The translations under genes and the position numbers were made by a program. Under the pieces are notes generated by a model, which worked only from the letters and a program-made list of their open reading frames with translations, made no database searches and had not been told where the DNA came from. A stretch of 37,442 bases of DNA from Rothia sp. (in: high G+C Gram-positive bacteria) (GTDB lineage: Bacteria > Actinomycetota > Actinomycetes > Actinomycetales > Micrococcaceae), in NCBI RefSeq assembly GCF_015265375.1, contig NZ_JABZXW010000014.1:1-37442 (forward strand). Reading direction: 5' to 3'. This document shows, piece after piece, positions 18,073-25,898 of this stretch. Position 1 is the first letter of the stretch, and each line of letters starts with the position of its first letter.

Positions 18073-19545
18073 ATGGCTAACTCTTCTCCTGCCCGCCGCT
18101 ACGGTAGCGCCGGTGCTTCTGTTCTTCTTGCCGCCTCCTTGAGCCTGGGCGCTCTGCCTTCTGTTGCGGCAGCAAATACCCCGAATCCGGATAACCCGCC
18201 GGTTATTACGGTCTACAACTACAAGGTTGAGGCCAACACCCGTGAGTTGAAGACCGCTCTGCGTCTGAACAAGATTACGTTCAAGGCATCGAAACTGCCC
18301 GCGAAAACTACCGCTTTCGCCCCGGCTTTGCATGAGGCAAACCATAGGGGTTTCCCGTTTCTGAACCCGATTCAGACGGTGCGCGTTGACGGCCCGTTCA
18401 AGGACGGCACGGCGACTGCGACCCATTACGTTCCCGGTAGCCTGATTGACCCGGCGAAGAACTACAGCTTCGTCGCTAATATCATCGTTGATGGTTACGG
18501 GGGCGGTCAGGTTCTGCGCATGGACGTTGTGAAGGATAGCGCCGCACCGGTTCTGCACGTGGATTCCCCGCGCCTGAACACCAAGGGTGAGACTGTGTTG
18601 AAGGTGCGCGGTACCGGCTACACGGGTGAGGCGACCCCGCACGGTGTGCGTGTGGTGGTGTCTGATACGAACGTGTGGGTTCCCGGCCGTTTTCCCCAGC
18701 AGGGTATGCGTTTCGTGGCTCAGGTGACGGTACCTGCTTCGCAGATTCACAACGGTGTCTTTGAGACGGAGGTGAAGGTTCCGGCGGATGTTGCGGCGAC
18801 GCTGAATACCTCCCACAAGTACATTGCGGGCACCATGGCTGCCGGCGTTGAGGGTGCCGAGTACGGTTCGTTTGATGCTCAGAAGCCTCTTGAGCTTTTC
18901 GCGCAGGAGCCCGTGGTTTCGGCGGTTCCGACCGACGCGCCCACCGTGGCACCGCTACCCGAAGCAACCGTCGGTGTGAACCCGACCGACGCACCCACCG
19001 TGGCACCCCTGCCGGAGGCAACCGTCGGTGTGAACCCCACTGACGCACCCACCGTAGCACCGCTACCGGAAGCAACCATTGGTGTGAACCCCACCGACGC
19101 ACCCACCGTGGCACCCCTGCCCGAGGCAACCGTGGGCGTGAACCCGACCGACGCACCCACCGTAGCACCCCTGCCCGAAGCAACCGTGGGCGTGAACCCG
19201 ACCGATGCACCGACCGTCCCGGCACTGCCTAAAGCTCCGATGCCTGCCGACAAGGCACCCGCGGCAGATCAGGCACCGGTTGCCGATAAGACCCCCAACG
19301 CTGACAAGCTGGAGGATGCAACCGTTGCGCATCCCAAGAGCAAGCCCGCTCAGGAGGCTCCGGTGACCGCCGCCCGCTCGGCTCAGGACACGCTGGCAAT
19401 GAACACCCCGGCAAAGGACAGCCCCAAGAAGGCTACCCTGGCGAGCACCGGTGCATCCAGCGTTGGCGTGATTGTTGGCATTGGCGTTGCCGCTATCTGC
19501 GCGGGTCTGGGTTTGAGCGTTCTGCGCTCGCGCCGCCGCTCCTAA
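18073..19545 (+). CDS. LAxTG cell-wall-anchored surface protein with 18-residue repeats
   Basis: A secreted protein of 490 residues. A signal peptide with basic N-terminus and hydrophobic core ends near PSVAAA. Residues about 35-285 form one or two beta-rich domains; LKVRGTGYTGEATPHGVRVVV resembles domains of actinobacterial HtaA-like surface proteins. Then come five copies of PTDAPTVAPLPEATVGVN and a partial sixth, a Pro/Ala/Lys-rich stalk, the sorting signal LASTG, a membrane helix and the tail RSRRRS. LAxTG is the signal preferred by class E sortases. AAGGA lies 8 bases before the ATG at 18073; the frame is open from 17986 but has no site there. The role is unknown; adhesion or ligand binding is a guess. 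Confidence 0.85.
   Translation: MANSSPARRYGSAGASVLLAASLSLGALPSVAAANTPNPDNPPVITVYNYKVEANTRELKTALRLNKITFKASKLPAKTTAFAPALHEANHRGFPFLNPIQTVRVDGPFKDGTATATHYVPGSLIDPAKNYSFVANIIVDGYGGGQVLRMDVVKDSAAPVLHVDSPRLNTKGETVLKVRGTGYTGEATPHGVRVVVSDTNVWVPGRFPQQGMRFVAQVTVPASQIHNGVFETEVKVPADVAATLNTSHKYIAGTMAAGVEGAEYGSFDAQKPLELFAQEPVVSAVPTDAPTVAPLPEATVGVNPTDAPTVAPLPEATVGVNPTDAPTVAPLPEATIGVNPTDAPTVAPLPEATVGVNPTDAPTVAPLPEATVGVNPTDAPTVPALPKAPMPADKAPAADQAPVADKTPNADKLEDATVAHPKSKPAQEAPVTAARSAQDTLAMNTPAKDSPKKATLASTGASSVGVIVGIGVAAICAGLGLSVLRSRRRS
18928..19224 (+). repeat. 54-bp tandem coding repeats
   Basis: Five in-frame 54-bp units (18928-19197) and half of a sixth, encoding the Pro/Thr-rich stalk of the surface protein. 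Units differ mainly at third codon positions (one has Ile for Val), so they are neither a recent perfect expansion nor a CRISPR array. Confidence 0.9.
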
Positions 19546-19599
19546 GAGCTGCAGGGCGCACAGCCTAGCCCGCCCATCCGGAATAAACCGCGCATAGCA

Positions 19600-19641
19600 A
19601 AGAGCCGCCGGCTCCCCATTCAAGGGGAACCGGCGGCTCTT
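19600..19641. terminator. Bidirectional terminator, surface protein / lysP
   Basis: A perfect 12-bp stem (19600-19611 with 19630-19641) is extended by CTCCCC/GGGGAA. It lies between two convergent genes. Confidence 0.85.
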
Positions 19642-19695
19642 CACGTATCAGCTAATTCAGCCAGCAGAGTCTATCAGCTGGCGTATGCGTTCGCG

Positions 19696-21189
19696 TTACT
19701 TCGAAGCCTTAACCTCAATGCCGCTCACGTCAATCTGCTCCAGCGGAATGATGCGGTCGCGAGTGACCACGCGGTGCACCAGCCAGACCGCAATAATCAC
19801 GGGCAGACCAATGTAGGAGCTCAGAACGCCAAACCAGTCGCCGCTGAGGAACGCCTCGTAGTTCTGACCGCCAATGACGACCAGGCACATGAGGAAGGCG
19901 ATAATCGGGCCTGCAGGGAAGAACGGCGCCACGTAGGGCAGGTCCTTCAGGCTGTTACCCTGCTTCAGGTACGCGCGGCGGAAACGGTAGTGAGCCACGG
20001 CGATACCCACCCAGGTGATGAAGCCAGCCAGACCGGACACGTTCACCAGCCACAGGTACGCGCCGTCCGGCGAAAGCAGTGCGGCGATGAAGCCGACCGC
20101 GCCGATAGCGGCGGTTGCCAGCAGCGCGTTCATGGGCACGCCACCGGAGTTGATGCGGGTGAACATCTTCGGAGCCTTGCCCTCCTGCGCGAGCGCGAAG
20201 AGCATACGAGCCGAAACGTACAGGCCCGAGTTACCCGCAGAGAGCACTGCGGAGAGGATCACGGCGTTCATAATGGCTGCCGCGAAGGCGATGCCCGCAC
20301 GCTCGAAGATGAGGGTGAACGGGGAGATGTTGATGTTGCCGTCCGCTGCGGTGAGCAGGTTCGGGTCGGAGTAAGGAATCAGGAAGCCGATGACGACCAT
20401 CGCACCAATGTAGAAGAGCATGATGCGCCAGAACACGCTGGTCAGTGCGCGGGGCACGTCGCGGCGGGGGTTCTCGGACTCACCAGCAGCCACACCAATC
20501 ATTTCGGTGCCCTGGAAGGAGAAGCCAGCCACCATGAAGATGGCGAGCACGGCGGGTGCGCCGCCAACGAAGGGTGCCTCACCGACGGTCCAGTTGGAGA
20601 AGCCCGGCGAGCTACCGCCCAGGATGCCGAAGATCATCGCAATACCAGCAATGAGGAAGACGACCACGGTGACGACCTTGATGGTGGCGAGCCAGAACTC
20701 ACTCTCACCGTAGGAGCGTGCCGAGAGGGCGTTGATGCCGGTCAGCAGCACGAGGAATCCTGCCGCCCACACCCAGGATGGGACGTCCGGGAACCAGTAC
20801 CTCATCACCTCACCGACGGCGACGAGCTCGGCGGCGACGGTAATCGCCCAGTTGAACCAGTAGTTCCAGCCCATGGCAAAGCCGAAGGACGGGGACACGT
20901 AGCGTGCCGCGTAGGTCTGGAATGCGCCGGGGACGGGCAGGTGTGCAGCCATCTCGCCGAGGGACTGCATGAGGAACAGCACCATGACGCCGATGAGGGC
21001 GTAGGCGAGGATTGCGCCGCCGGGGCCTGCAGTGGAGATGGTCTTACCGGAGGCGACGAAGAGGCCGGTGCCGATTGCGCCGCCGATTGCGATCATCTGC
21101 ATGTGGCGGGCGGAGAGGCCTCGCTTCAGTTCACCCTCTGCGGGGGTGGCTTCCGATGCAGCGCCGGAAGTCTCTGTAGGCTGTGCCAT
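19696..21189 (-). CDS. lysP: Lysine-specific permease of the APC family
   Basis: A 497-residue membrane transporter with about 12 helices. It is close to E. coli LysP over its whole length: ARHMQMIAIGGAIGTGLFV at the start, NWTVGEAPF, GFSFQGTEMIGVAAGESENP, MNAVILSAVLSAGNSGLY and IGGQNYEAF near the end. LysP imports lysine with protons. The gene stands alone with a long AT-rich leader containing a palindrome. Arginine or other basic amino acids are possible substrates. I looked for a lysine riboswitch in the leader and did not find its conserved core. Confidence 0.88.
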   Translation of the reverse strand: MAQPTETSGAASEATPAEGELKRGLSARHMQMIAIGGAIGTGLFVASGKTISTAGPGGAILAYALIGVMVLFLMQSLGEMAAHLPVPGAFQTYAARYVSPSFGFAMGWNYWFNWAITVAAELVAVGEVMRYWFPDVPSWVWAAGFLVLLTGINALSARSYGESEFWLATIKVVTVVVFLIAGIAMIFGILGGSSPGFSNWTVGEAPFVGGAPAVLAIFMVAGFSFQGTEMIGVAAGESENPRRDVPRALTSVFWRIMLFYIGAMVVIGFLIPYSDPNLLTAADGNINISPFTLIFERAGIAFAAAIMNAVILSAVLSAGNSGLYVSARMLFALAQEGKAPKMFTRINSGGVPMNALLATAAIGAVGFIAALLSPDGAYLWLVNVSGLAGFITWVGIAVAHYRFRRAYLKQGNSLKDLPYVAPFFPAGPIIAFLMCLVVIGGQNYEAFLSGDWFGVLSSYIGLPVIIAVWLVHRVVTRDRIIPLEQIDVSGIEVKASK

Positions 21190-21412
21190 GTCAGGTCTTC
21201 TTTCTGAGGCTATTGCTTCGTGCGTTTGCTAGCGGTCTAGTCTGGTGTCCAGTCTAGTCCTGCTGCGGGTGGTGCCGCCGAAGGTTTGTGCCTGGGTCAA
21301 GAAATTCTTTAATCTTAAGGATTTCTTACGTACCGTAAGTTTTCCTAATCTGAGGGTCAATCCTACTCGCTTTTTAGGCTCTTTTCCACCCAAAACCACA
21401 AAAACACAGAAA
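21190..21412 (-). promoter_or_regulatory. lysP upstream region with palindrome
   Basis: The segment 21296-21400 is AT-rich and holds the lysP promoter. A palindrome CTTACG-TAC-CGTAAG (21325-21339) and a partly overlapping AAGAAAT/ATTTCTT pair are candidate operator sites. No promoter boxes are convincing enough to name. Confidence 0.35.
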
Positions 21413-21455
21413 AACCCTCCCGTACCCGCTTCATCACAAGCGGTACGGGAGGGTT
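21413..21455 (-). terminator. Terminator of the osmC-like gene
   Basis: A perfect 14-bp stem (21413-21426 with 21442-21455). On the minus strand it is followed by a T-rich tract (TTTTTCTGTGTTTTTG). Confidence 0.9.
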
Positions 21456-21498
21456 CCCTATCAGGCTAATTCACCCGATCTATTCAGCTCACCCGGCT

Positions 21499-22026
21499 TT
21501 AGTCAGCCAGGTTGTGGAACGAAACGTTCGTGGGGTGCTCCACGGTACGAGAAACGGTGCAGTCCTTCTGCTCACTGAGCTGAATCAGACGGTCCACCAT
21601 CTTCTGTGCCTTGGCGCCCTGCTCATCGGCAGGGAAACGCACATCAAAGTCCACCTCAACGTCGTCGAGGCGCACCGCGCCGTCTTCGGTCTGCTTCAGC
21701 GCCGAGGCGAGCACCTCGAACACCTCGGGGGTGGAGCGGCGGGAGGTGCCCGCGTCCACGTCTACGGAGGAGCAGCCGGCAATTGCGGCGAGCAGCAGCT
21801 CGACGGGGGTCAGCAGGCCCTCGCCCACACCGAAGTCGAGGGTTGCGCCGTTGGCACCGTAGGCACGGTAGCGCAGGCGGTCGATGCGCTCGATCTTGGT
21901 CTGGCGGTAGTTGTCGAGTTCGCGGCGTTCCTGCTGGCGCGAGTACACCTTCTTCTGCTCTTCTGCAGTCTGCTCGGCGTTGTTCTGCACGCTGTTGTTC
22001 TGTTCAGCGTTGTTCTGTTCAGCCAT
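21499..22026 (-). CDS. OsmC family protein
   Basis: A 175-residue member of the OsmC/Ohr superfamily of thiol-dependent peroxidases. The first conserved cysteine is C85 in AAIAGCSSVDV, preceded by the typical GEGLLTPVELLLA. The second is C156 in KDCTVSRTV. The first 25 residues are a Gln/Asn-rich low-complexity tail made by imperfect repetition of AEQNN and are probably disordered. AAAGGAA precedes the start. It is divergent from azlC. Whether it acts on organic peroxides or another substrate is not evident. Confidence 0.85.
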   Translation of the reverse strand: MAEQNNAEQNNSVQNNAEQTAEEQKKVYSRQQERRELDNYRQTKIERIDRLRYRAYGANGATLDFGVGEGLLTPVELLLAAIAGCSSVDVDAGTSRRSTPEVFEVLASALKQTEDGAVRLDDVEVDFDVRFPADEQGAKAQKMVDRLIQLSEQKDCTVSRTVEHPTNVSFHNLAD

Positions 22027-22250
22027 TGAGGTTCCTTTCGGGTTGTCTGCACGGTCGCTAGGTTATTCAGCGCCGCGTTGTTTAGCGTCATTCACTATAA
22101 GCGTGTTTCTCATTATTTTATTCCCGGACTCTTTTTCTCGTCGGTCAACCGCTTGCTCCTATACACTGGAAAACCGCGGCGGAGCTTCGAAGTCCCTCAC
22201 GCACACAGTAGATTTTTTGAAGAGCACAACATACACAAGGAACTTCTTTT

Positions 22251-23057
22251 ATGGCACAGACCCCCGGCACTGGGCGTCCCGGCACTGGGCGTACGAGCAC
22301 GCAGAATGATTTCCGCTTGGCTGTTGCGGATTCTTCCGTGGTGATGCTCGGTATCGCTGTGCTGGGTTTGGGTCTGGGTATTATCCTCAACGCGCACGGC
22401 CTGCCGATCTGGACTGCGCCGCTGCTATCTGCCCTAGTTTTTGCCGGTTCGGTGGAGTTTTTGATGGTGGGCATGGTCAGCGGTGGCGCGCCCCTAGCGT
22501 CGATTGCGTTGACGGTGTTCCTGGTGAATGCGCGCCACCTGGTGTACGGTCTTTCCTACCCGTTGCACAATGTGAAGGGTTTCTGGGCTAAGGCTCTGGC
22601 GATTCACACTCTTTGCGATGAGGCGTTTGCTCTCAACTCCGGTCCCGATCGTAATGAGCGTTCGGGGGCGCGCATTCTGTGGGTGAACATGCTGATTTAC
22701 GTGTCGTGGGTTCTGAGCGTAGTCCTCGGGTATGTGCTGGGCGCAAGCTTCCTCAGCAGCCTGAAGGGCGTGGACTTCGTGATGGTAGCCATCTTCACGG
22801 TTCTTGCGATGGACGGCTACCGCGCTAACCCGGATCGTGTGACGGCGCTCTTTGTGGCGGTTTCGGCTGTGGTTGCACTGATTTTTGCGCCGTCCTCGTT
22901 CCTGGTGGTGGCGTTGGGTTCGTATGTGTTGCTGCTGCTGGCGCGTTTCCCGGTGGCGAAACGCCGCGGTACTCTGCCGCATCGTACTGTGCATGAGGTG
23001 GCGGCTGAGGCTGAAAGCGCCGCTACCGCTGATGCACCCGCTTCCACACAGCGGTAA
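22251..23057 (+). CDS. azlC: AzlC family amino-acid exporter subunit, copy 1
   Basis: The large subunit of a two-component branched-chain amino acid exporter, 268 residues with about seven membrane segments. Family features are LVFAGSVEFLMVGMV, VNARHLVYGLSYPL and DEAFAL. AAGGAAC lies 9 bases before the start. It is followed 530 bases later by azlD and by a second azlC paralogue, with which it shares most of the core (for example APLLxxLVFAGSVEF and YVLGASFLSxLKGVDFVM). It probably arose by duplication. Substrates are inferred from the family only. Confidence 0.87.
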   Translation: MAQTPGTGRPGTGRTSTQNDFRLAVADSSVVMLGIAVLGLGLGIILNAHGLPIWTAPLLSALVFAGSVEFLMVGMVSGGAPLASIALTVFLVNARHLVYGLSYPLHNVKGFWAKALAIHTLCDEAFALNSGPDRNERSGARILWVNMLIYVSWVLSVVLGYVLGASFLSSLKGVDFVMVAIFTVLAMDGYRANPDRVTALFVAVSAVVALIFAPSSFLVVALGSYVLLLLARFPVAKRRGTLPHRTVHEVAAEAESAATADAPASTQR

Positions 23058-23144
23058 GAACGTTACATACGTGTTCAAAACCGGTTAGGATAGATGAGTG
23101 GAGCTTCGCTCTCCCCCTCTTTCTATTTCTAGGATTATTAAGAT

Positions 23145-23171
23145 GCCTCCCGCGCGAACCTGCGCGGAGGC
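23145..23171 (+). other. GC-rich hairpin in the leader upstream of azlD
   Basis: GCCTC(C)CGCGC pairs with GCGCGGAGGC around a 6-base loop, with one bulged C. It is followed at once by a good ribosome site and a short reading frame, the layout of an attenuator or leader-peptide control element. It does not match a riboswitch class I know. Confidence 0.4.
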
Positions 23172-23192
23172 TCCCAGAGGTGAAGGTACACC

Positions 23193-23258
23193 ATGACTCA
23201 GATGAAAGACACCGCTAAGGAAACTAGCGACGCAGAACGCTGTGCCGCCCCGGAGTAA
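23193..23258 (+). CDS. Possible 21-residue leader peptide
   Basis: MTQMKDTAKETSDAERCAAPE, with AGAGGTGAAGG ending 7 bases before the ATG. The ribosome site is among the better ones in the window, yet the peptide is very short and lies between azlC copy 1 and azlD. It has no run of Leu, Ile or Val codons, so classic branched-chain attenuation is unlikely. It could be a chance frame. Confidence 0.35.
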   Translation: MTQMKDTAKETSDAERCAAPE

Positions 23259-23588
23259 CACCGCACCGGGAGCGGCATCACCCGAGGTCACGCACGAGAA
23301 CTACTGGCGCGCGCAACTACCCGCCCAGAACTATCTGCACAGAACTATCCACGCAGAAAACTCGTGTAGGAGGAACGACCCTCCGCCTCCATGTTTCGCG
23401 GCTTTCATCAACTCACGTACCTACCGCACTACTTAGCCCCCAGCCCCTTCTTCGGTTGGGCTCTCCCTACCCTTTTTCGCGGATGTTTTCACGGCTTTAT
23501 CCGCACGCTTCTTTCAGGGCTCTTCCGCTCTTTTCGGGGCACTCTTTCGGGGTCTTTCGCTGAGTATGTGCAGAAAGAGAAAATCTTC
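23259..23588 (+). other. Gene-poor stretch upstream of azlD
   Basis: The stretch holds a loose repetition of CAGAACTAT-like units (about 23328-23345) and an AGGAGG near 23369 that can pair with CCCTCC a few bases later. The frame of azlD is open from 23391, but those 66 residues (rich in F, R and L) do not resemble AzlD, and their distance from the ribosome site is too long. Confidence 0.4.
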
Positions 23589-23924
23589 ATGAACAGTGAA
23601 GTGACCACCGGCTATATTCTTGCCGCGATTCTTGTGGCTGCAGGCATTACGTTCCTGCTTCGTTTGCTTCCCTTCGGTTTGAAGAAGGCTCTGGCTGGCT
23701 CCGAACTTTTGGATGCGCTCAGCCACTGGATTCCGCTCGGCGCGGTTGCGTTGCTTGCCATCTATGCGGTGGCAAAGATTGATTATTCTTCCATTGAAAC
23801 GGCGGCACCGTACCTGGCGGGCCTGGTGGTGACCGTGGGTGCGCACCTGTGGCGTAAGAATATGGTGCTGAGCATGGTTGCGGGTACCGTCACCTGTGTT
23901 GTTCTGGCTAACTGGGTTTTCTAG
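23589..23924 (+). CDS. azlD: AzlD family amino-acid exporter subunit
   Basis: The small partner of AzlC, 111 residues with about four membrane helices. The family pattern AGITFLLRLLPF near the start and the final LANWVF are visible. The ATG at 23589 is chosen because it gives the normal AzlD length and is preceded by AGAAAGAGA. It lies 9 bases before azlC copy 2 and is surely co-transcribed with it. AzlC and AzlD together export branched-chain amino acids in characterised homologues. Confidence 0.87.
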   Translation: MNSEVTTGYILAAILVAAGITFLLRLLPFGLKKALAGSELLDALSHWIPLGAVALLAIYAVAKIDYSSIETAAPYLAGLVVTVGAHLWRKNMVLSMVAGTVTCVVLANWVF

Positions 23925-23933
23925 GGGGTCATG

Positions 23934-24905
23934 ATGAGCATCTCTAAGAATCCTGTTTCTTCCGCTGCTTCTTCTCAGCCTGCACCGCAGCAGGCGAGCC
24001 AGGCGGCGCCCCATCAGGCTTCTCCCGAGCAGGTGGAGCAGGTCATTGCTTCTGCGCTTCCGCTAACCGGAATGATTCCCGTGGTGGAGGCGCCCGCCTC
24101 CCCCGATGCACAGGAGCCTCAGCAGCCGCGCGAGAGCGGCTTCGCGGAGGCGATGCGTGTTGCCGGCGTGATTATGCTGGGCCTGTTCTTTGTCGGCATT
24201 GGTCTGGGCGTGCTGGTGCACAGTTACGGCCTGCCGTTCTGGGTGGCTCCCCTGCTGCCGATGCTGGTTTTTGCCGGTTCGGTCGAGTTTGTGCTGATTG
24301 ATATGGTGTCGAATCACGCCTCGCTGTTCTCTATCGCGGTGATGACTCTGCTCATTAATTCGCGCCACCTCATGTACGGCCTGTCCTACCCGATTGAGCG
24401 TGTGCGGGGTGGTTTGGCGAAGTTCTACACCGTGTACACCCTCATTGATGAGGCGTACGCGCTGAACACCGGACCGGACCGCCATAAGCTTCGTGCCTCC
24501 CGCATCCTGTGGATCCACGCGGGCCTGCACCTGAGCGTTCTGGCGAGCGCTACGCTCGGTTATGTGCTGGGTGCAAGCTTCTTGAGCGAGCTCAAGGGCG
24601 TGGATTTTGTGATGACGGCGCTCTTTGCGGTGCTCGCTATCGATGCGTATCGCAGTTCTAAGGACCGCACGACTGCCGCTATTGCGGGTGTGTCTGCGGC
24701 GGTTGGTCTGCTGGTGGCGCCGCAGTCGATGCTGCTGATTTCGATGGTGGTGTACATTCTGCTGCTGGTATCGCGTTTTGTGGTGGCTAAGCGCCGAGGC
24801 ACCCTGCCGGAGCATATGCTGGTCGCGGATGAGGAGCCCGCCGAAGCCGCCGAAACTGCCGAAACCTCCGACGCTCCCGGCCATCCCGGCATCTCTGCAC
24901 ACTAA
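23934..24905 (+). CDS. azlC: AzlC family amino-acid exporter subunit, copy 2
   Basis: 323 residues. A hydrophilic N-terminal extension of about 65 residues (SSAASSQPAPQQASQAAPHQ region) precedes the AzlC core. The core motifs match copy 1: LVFAGSVEFVLIDMV, INSRHLMYGLSYPI and DEAYALNTGPDR. An ATG at 23931 directly precedes the chosen one at 23934; AGGGGG is better spaced for the second. The C-terminus is acidic and Ala-rich. The order azlC-azlD-azlC, with one small subunit for two large ones, is unusual. Confidence 0.86.
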   Translation: MSISKNPVSSAASSQPAPQQASQAAPHQASPEQVEQVIASALPLTGMIPVVEAPASPDAQEPQQPRESGFAEAMRVAGVIMLGLFFVGIGLGVLVHSYGLPFWVAPLLPMLVFAGSVEFVLIDMVSNHASLFSIAVMTLLINSRHLMYGLSYPIERVRGGLAKFYTVYTLIDEAYALNTGPDRHKLRASRILWIHAGLHLSVLASATLGYVLGASFLSELKGVDFVMTALFAVLAIDAYRSSKDRTTAAIAGVSAAVGLLVAPQSMLLISMVVYILLLVSRFVVAKRRGTLPEHMLVADEEPAEAAETAETSDAPGHPGISAH

Positions 24906-24940
24906 GTCTGAATCGCGCACTAAGTCTGGATATAGTAAAG

Positions 24941-24976
24941 CGCCCCGCCCACCCGAAATACCGGGTGGGCGGGGCG
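24941..24976 (+). terminator. Terminator of azlD-azlC
   Basis: A 15-bp GC-rich stem (24941-24955 with 24962-24976) and short AAATA-type loop, with only a weak T-tract. Confidence 0.8.
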
Positions 24977-25119
24977 TTATGCTGTCGCCAGCCGCATGTG
25001 TGGGTGAACCCTAGATCATGCGCTGTAGACGTTCAGTATCTGCTGTGCTGTGTACCGCCAGGTGTCCCTGACGGAAGTACTATGCGGGTGCCGGGCTTAC
25101 GTCCGGTCCCGTACTAAGC

Positions 25120-25620
25120 TTACTTGATAGCTGCCAGGGCTGCTTCGTAGTTGGGCTCGTTGGTGGTTTCGGGAACCAGCTCGGTGTAGACAACCTCACC
25201 GGCGGGGTTCACGACAACCACGGAGCGTGCCAGCAGACCAGCCAGGGGGCCGTCCACGAGCTTCACGCCGAAGTCCTCACCGAAGGAGGAACGGAAAGCG
25301 GAGGAGGTCACGACGTTCTCAATGCCCTCGGCTGCGCAGAAGCGGCCGATTGCGAAGGGCAGGTCGTTAGAGACGCACAGCACGACGGTGTTCTCCAGGC
25401 CTGCAGCCTGCTTGTTGAAGGTGCGGACACTGTTTGCGCAAACACCGGTGTCGACGGAGGGGAAGATGTTCAGCACCAGGTTCTTACCTGCGAAATCTGC
25501 GGAGGAAATCTCGGAGAGATCAGCCGCAAGAACCGAAAATTCGGGCAGCTTTGCGCCGACTGCGGGCAGGTCACCGTTGGTGTGGATTACGAGTTCGTTA
25601 TGTAGAGTTACTTCAGCCAT
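25120..25620 (-). CDS. tpx: Thiol peroxidase
   Basis: An atypical two-cysteine peroxiredoxin of 166 residues that reduces hydrogen peroxide and alkyl peroxides using thioredoxin. The peroxidatic C61 sits in PSVDTGVCANSVRTFN and the resolving C95 in IGRFCAAEG, the same positions as in E. coli Tpx. The N-terminal half has the usual VGAKLPEFSVLAADLSE. The ribosome site is weak (GAAAGC). It stands alone. Confidence 0.95.
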   Translation of the reverse strand: MAEVTLHNELVIHTNGDLPAVGAKLPEFSVLAADLSEISSADFAGKNLVLNIFPSVDTGVCANSVRTFNKQAAGLENTVVLCVSNDLPFAIGRFCAAEGIENVVTSSAFRSSFGEDFGVKLVDGPLAGLLARSVVVVNPAGEVVYTELVPETTNEPNYEAALAAIK

Positions 25621-25898
25621 GCTTTCATTGTCCCTTGGATACGGCGGGTGTGCAAGGGGACACAGGCACTAGCGGGCGGAGTTTCCGCATAGCTGATTTT
25701 CTGCGGTGCCGCTTCGCCTCCCCTGGCTCTGCTGTAGCCGCTGTCTAGCGCTAATCCCGGCCTGTGACTCTACGGTAATGAACAGCGCTGACCGCACGCG
25801 CCGCGCGTCCGCTTCTTTTTCCCTATACTGGACGAGTTCACACTATTCACTTCTTGACCAGCACCGATGCGCGTTGCAGCGCATCTTCAGGAGTATTC

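Noticed and set aside
18928..19224. Regularly spaced repeats that could suggest a CRISPR array
   Set aside because: The 54-bp units are contiguous, in frame and encode a Pro/Thr stalk; there are no spacers.
19774..21207. 477-codon plus-strand frame across lysP
   Set aside because: Antisense shadow; the product is an unnatural E/D/G/H-rich sequence, whereas the minus strand encodes a clear 12-helix permease.
21190..21498. Possible lysine riboswitch upstream of lysP
   Set aside because: The conserved L-box core sequences and five-helix junction are not visible; only a palindrome and a terminator of the neighbouring gene are present.
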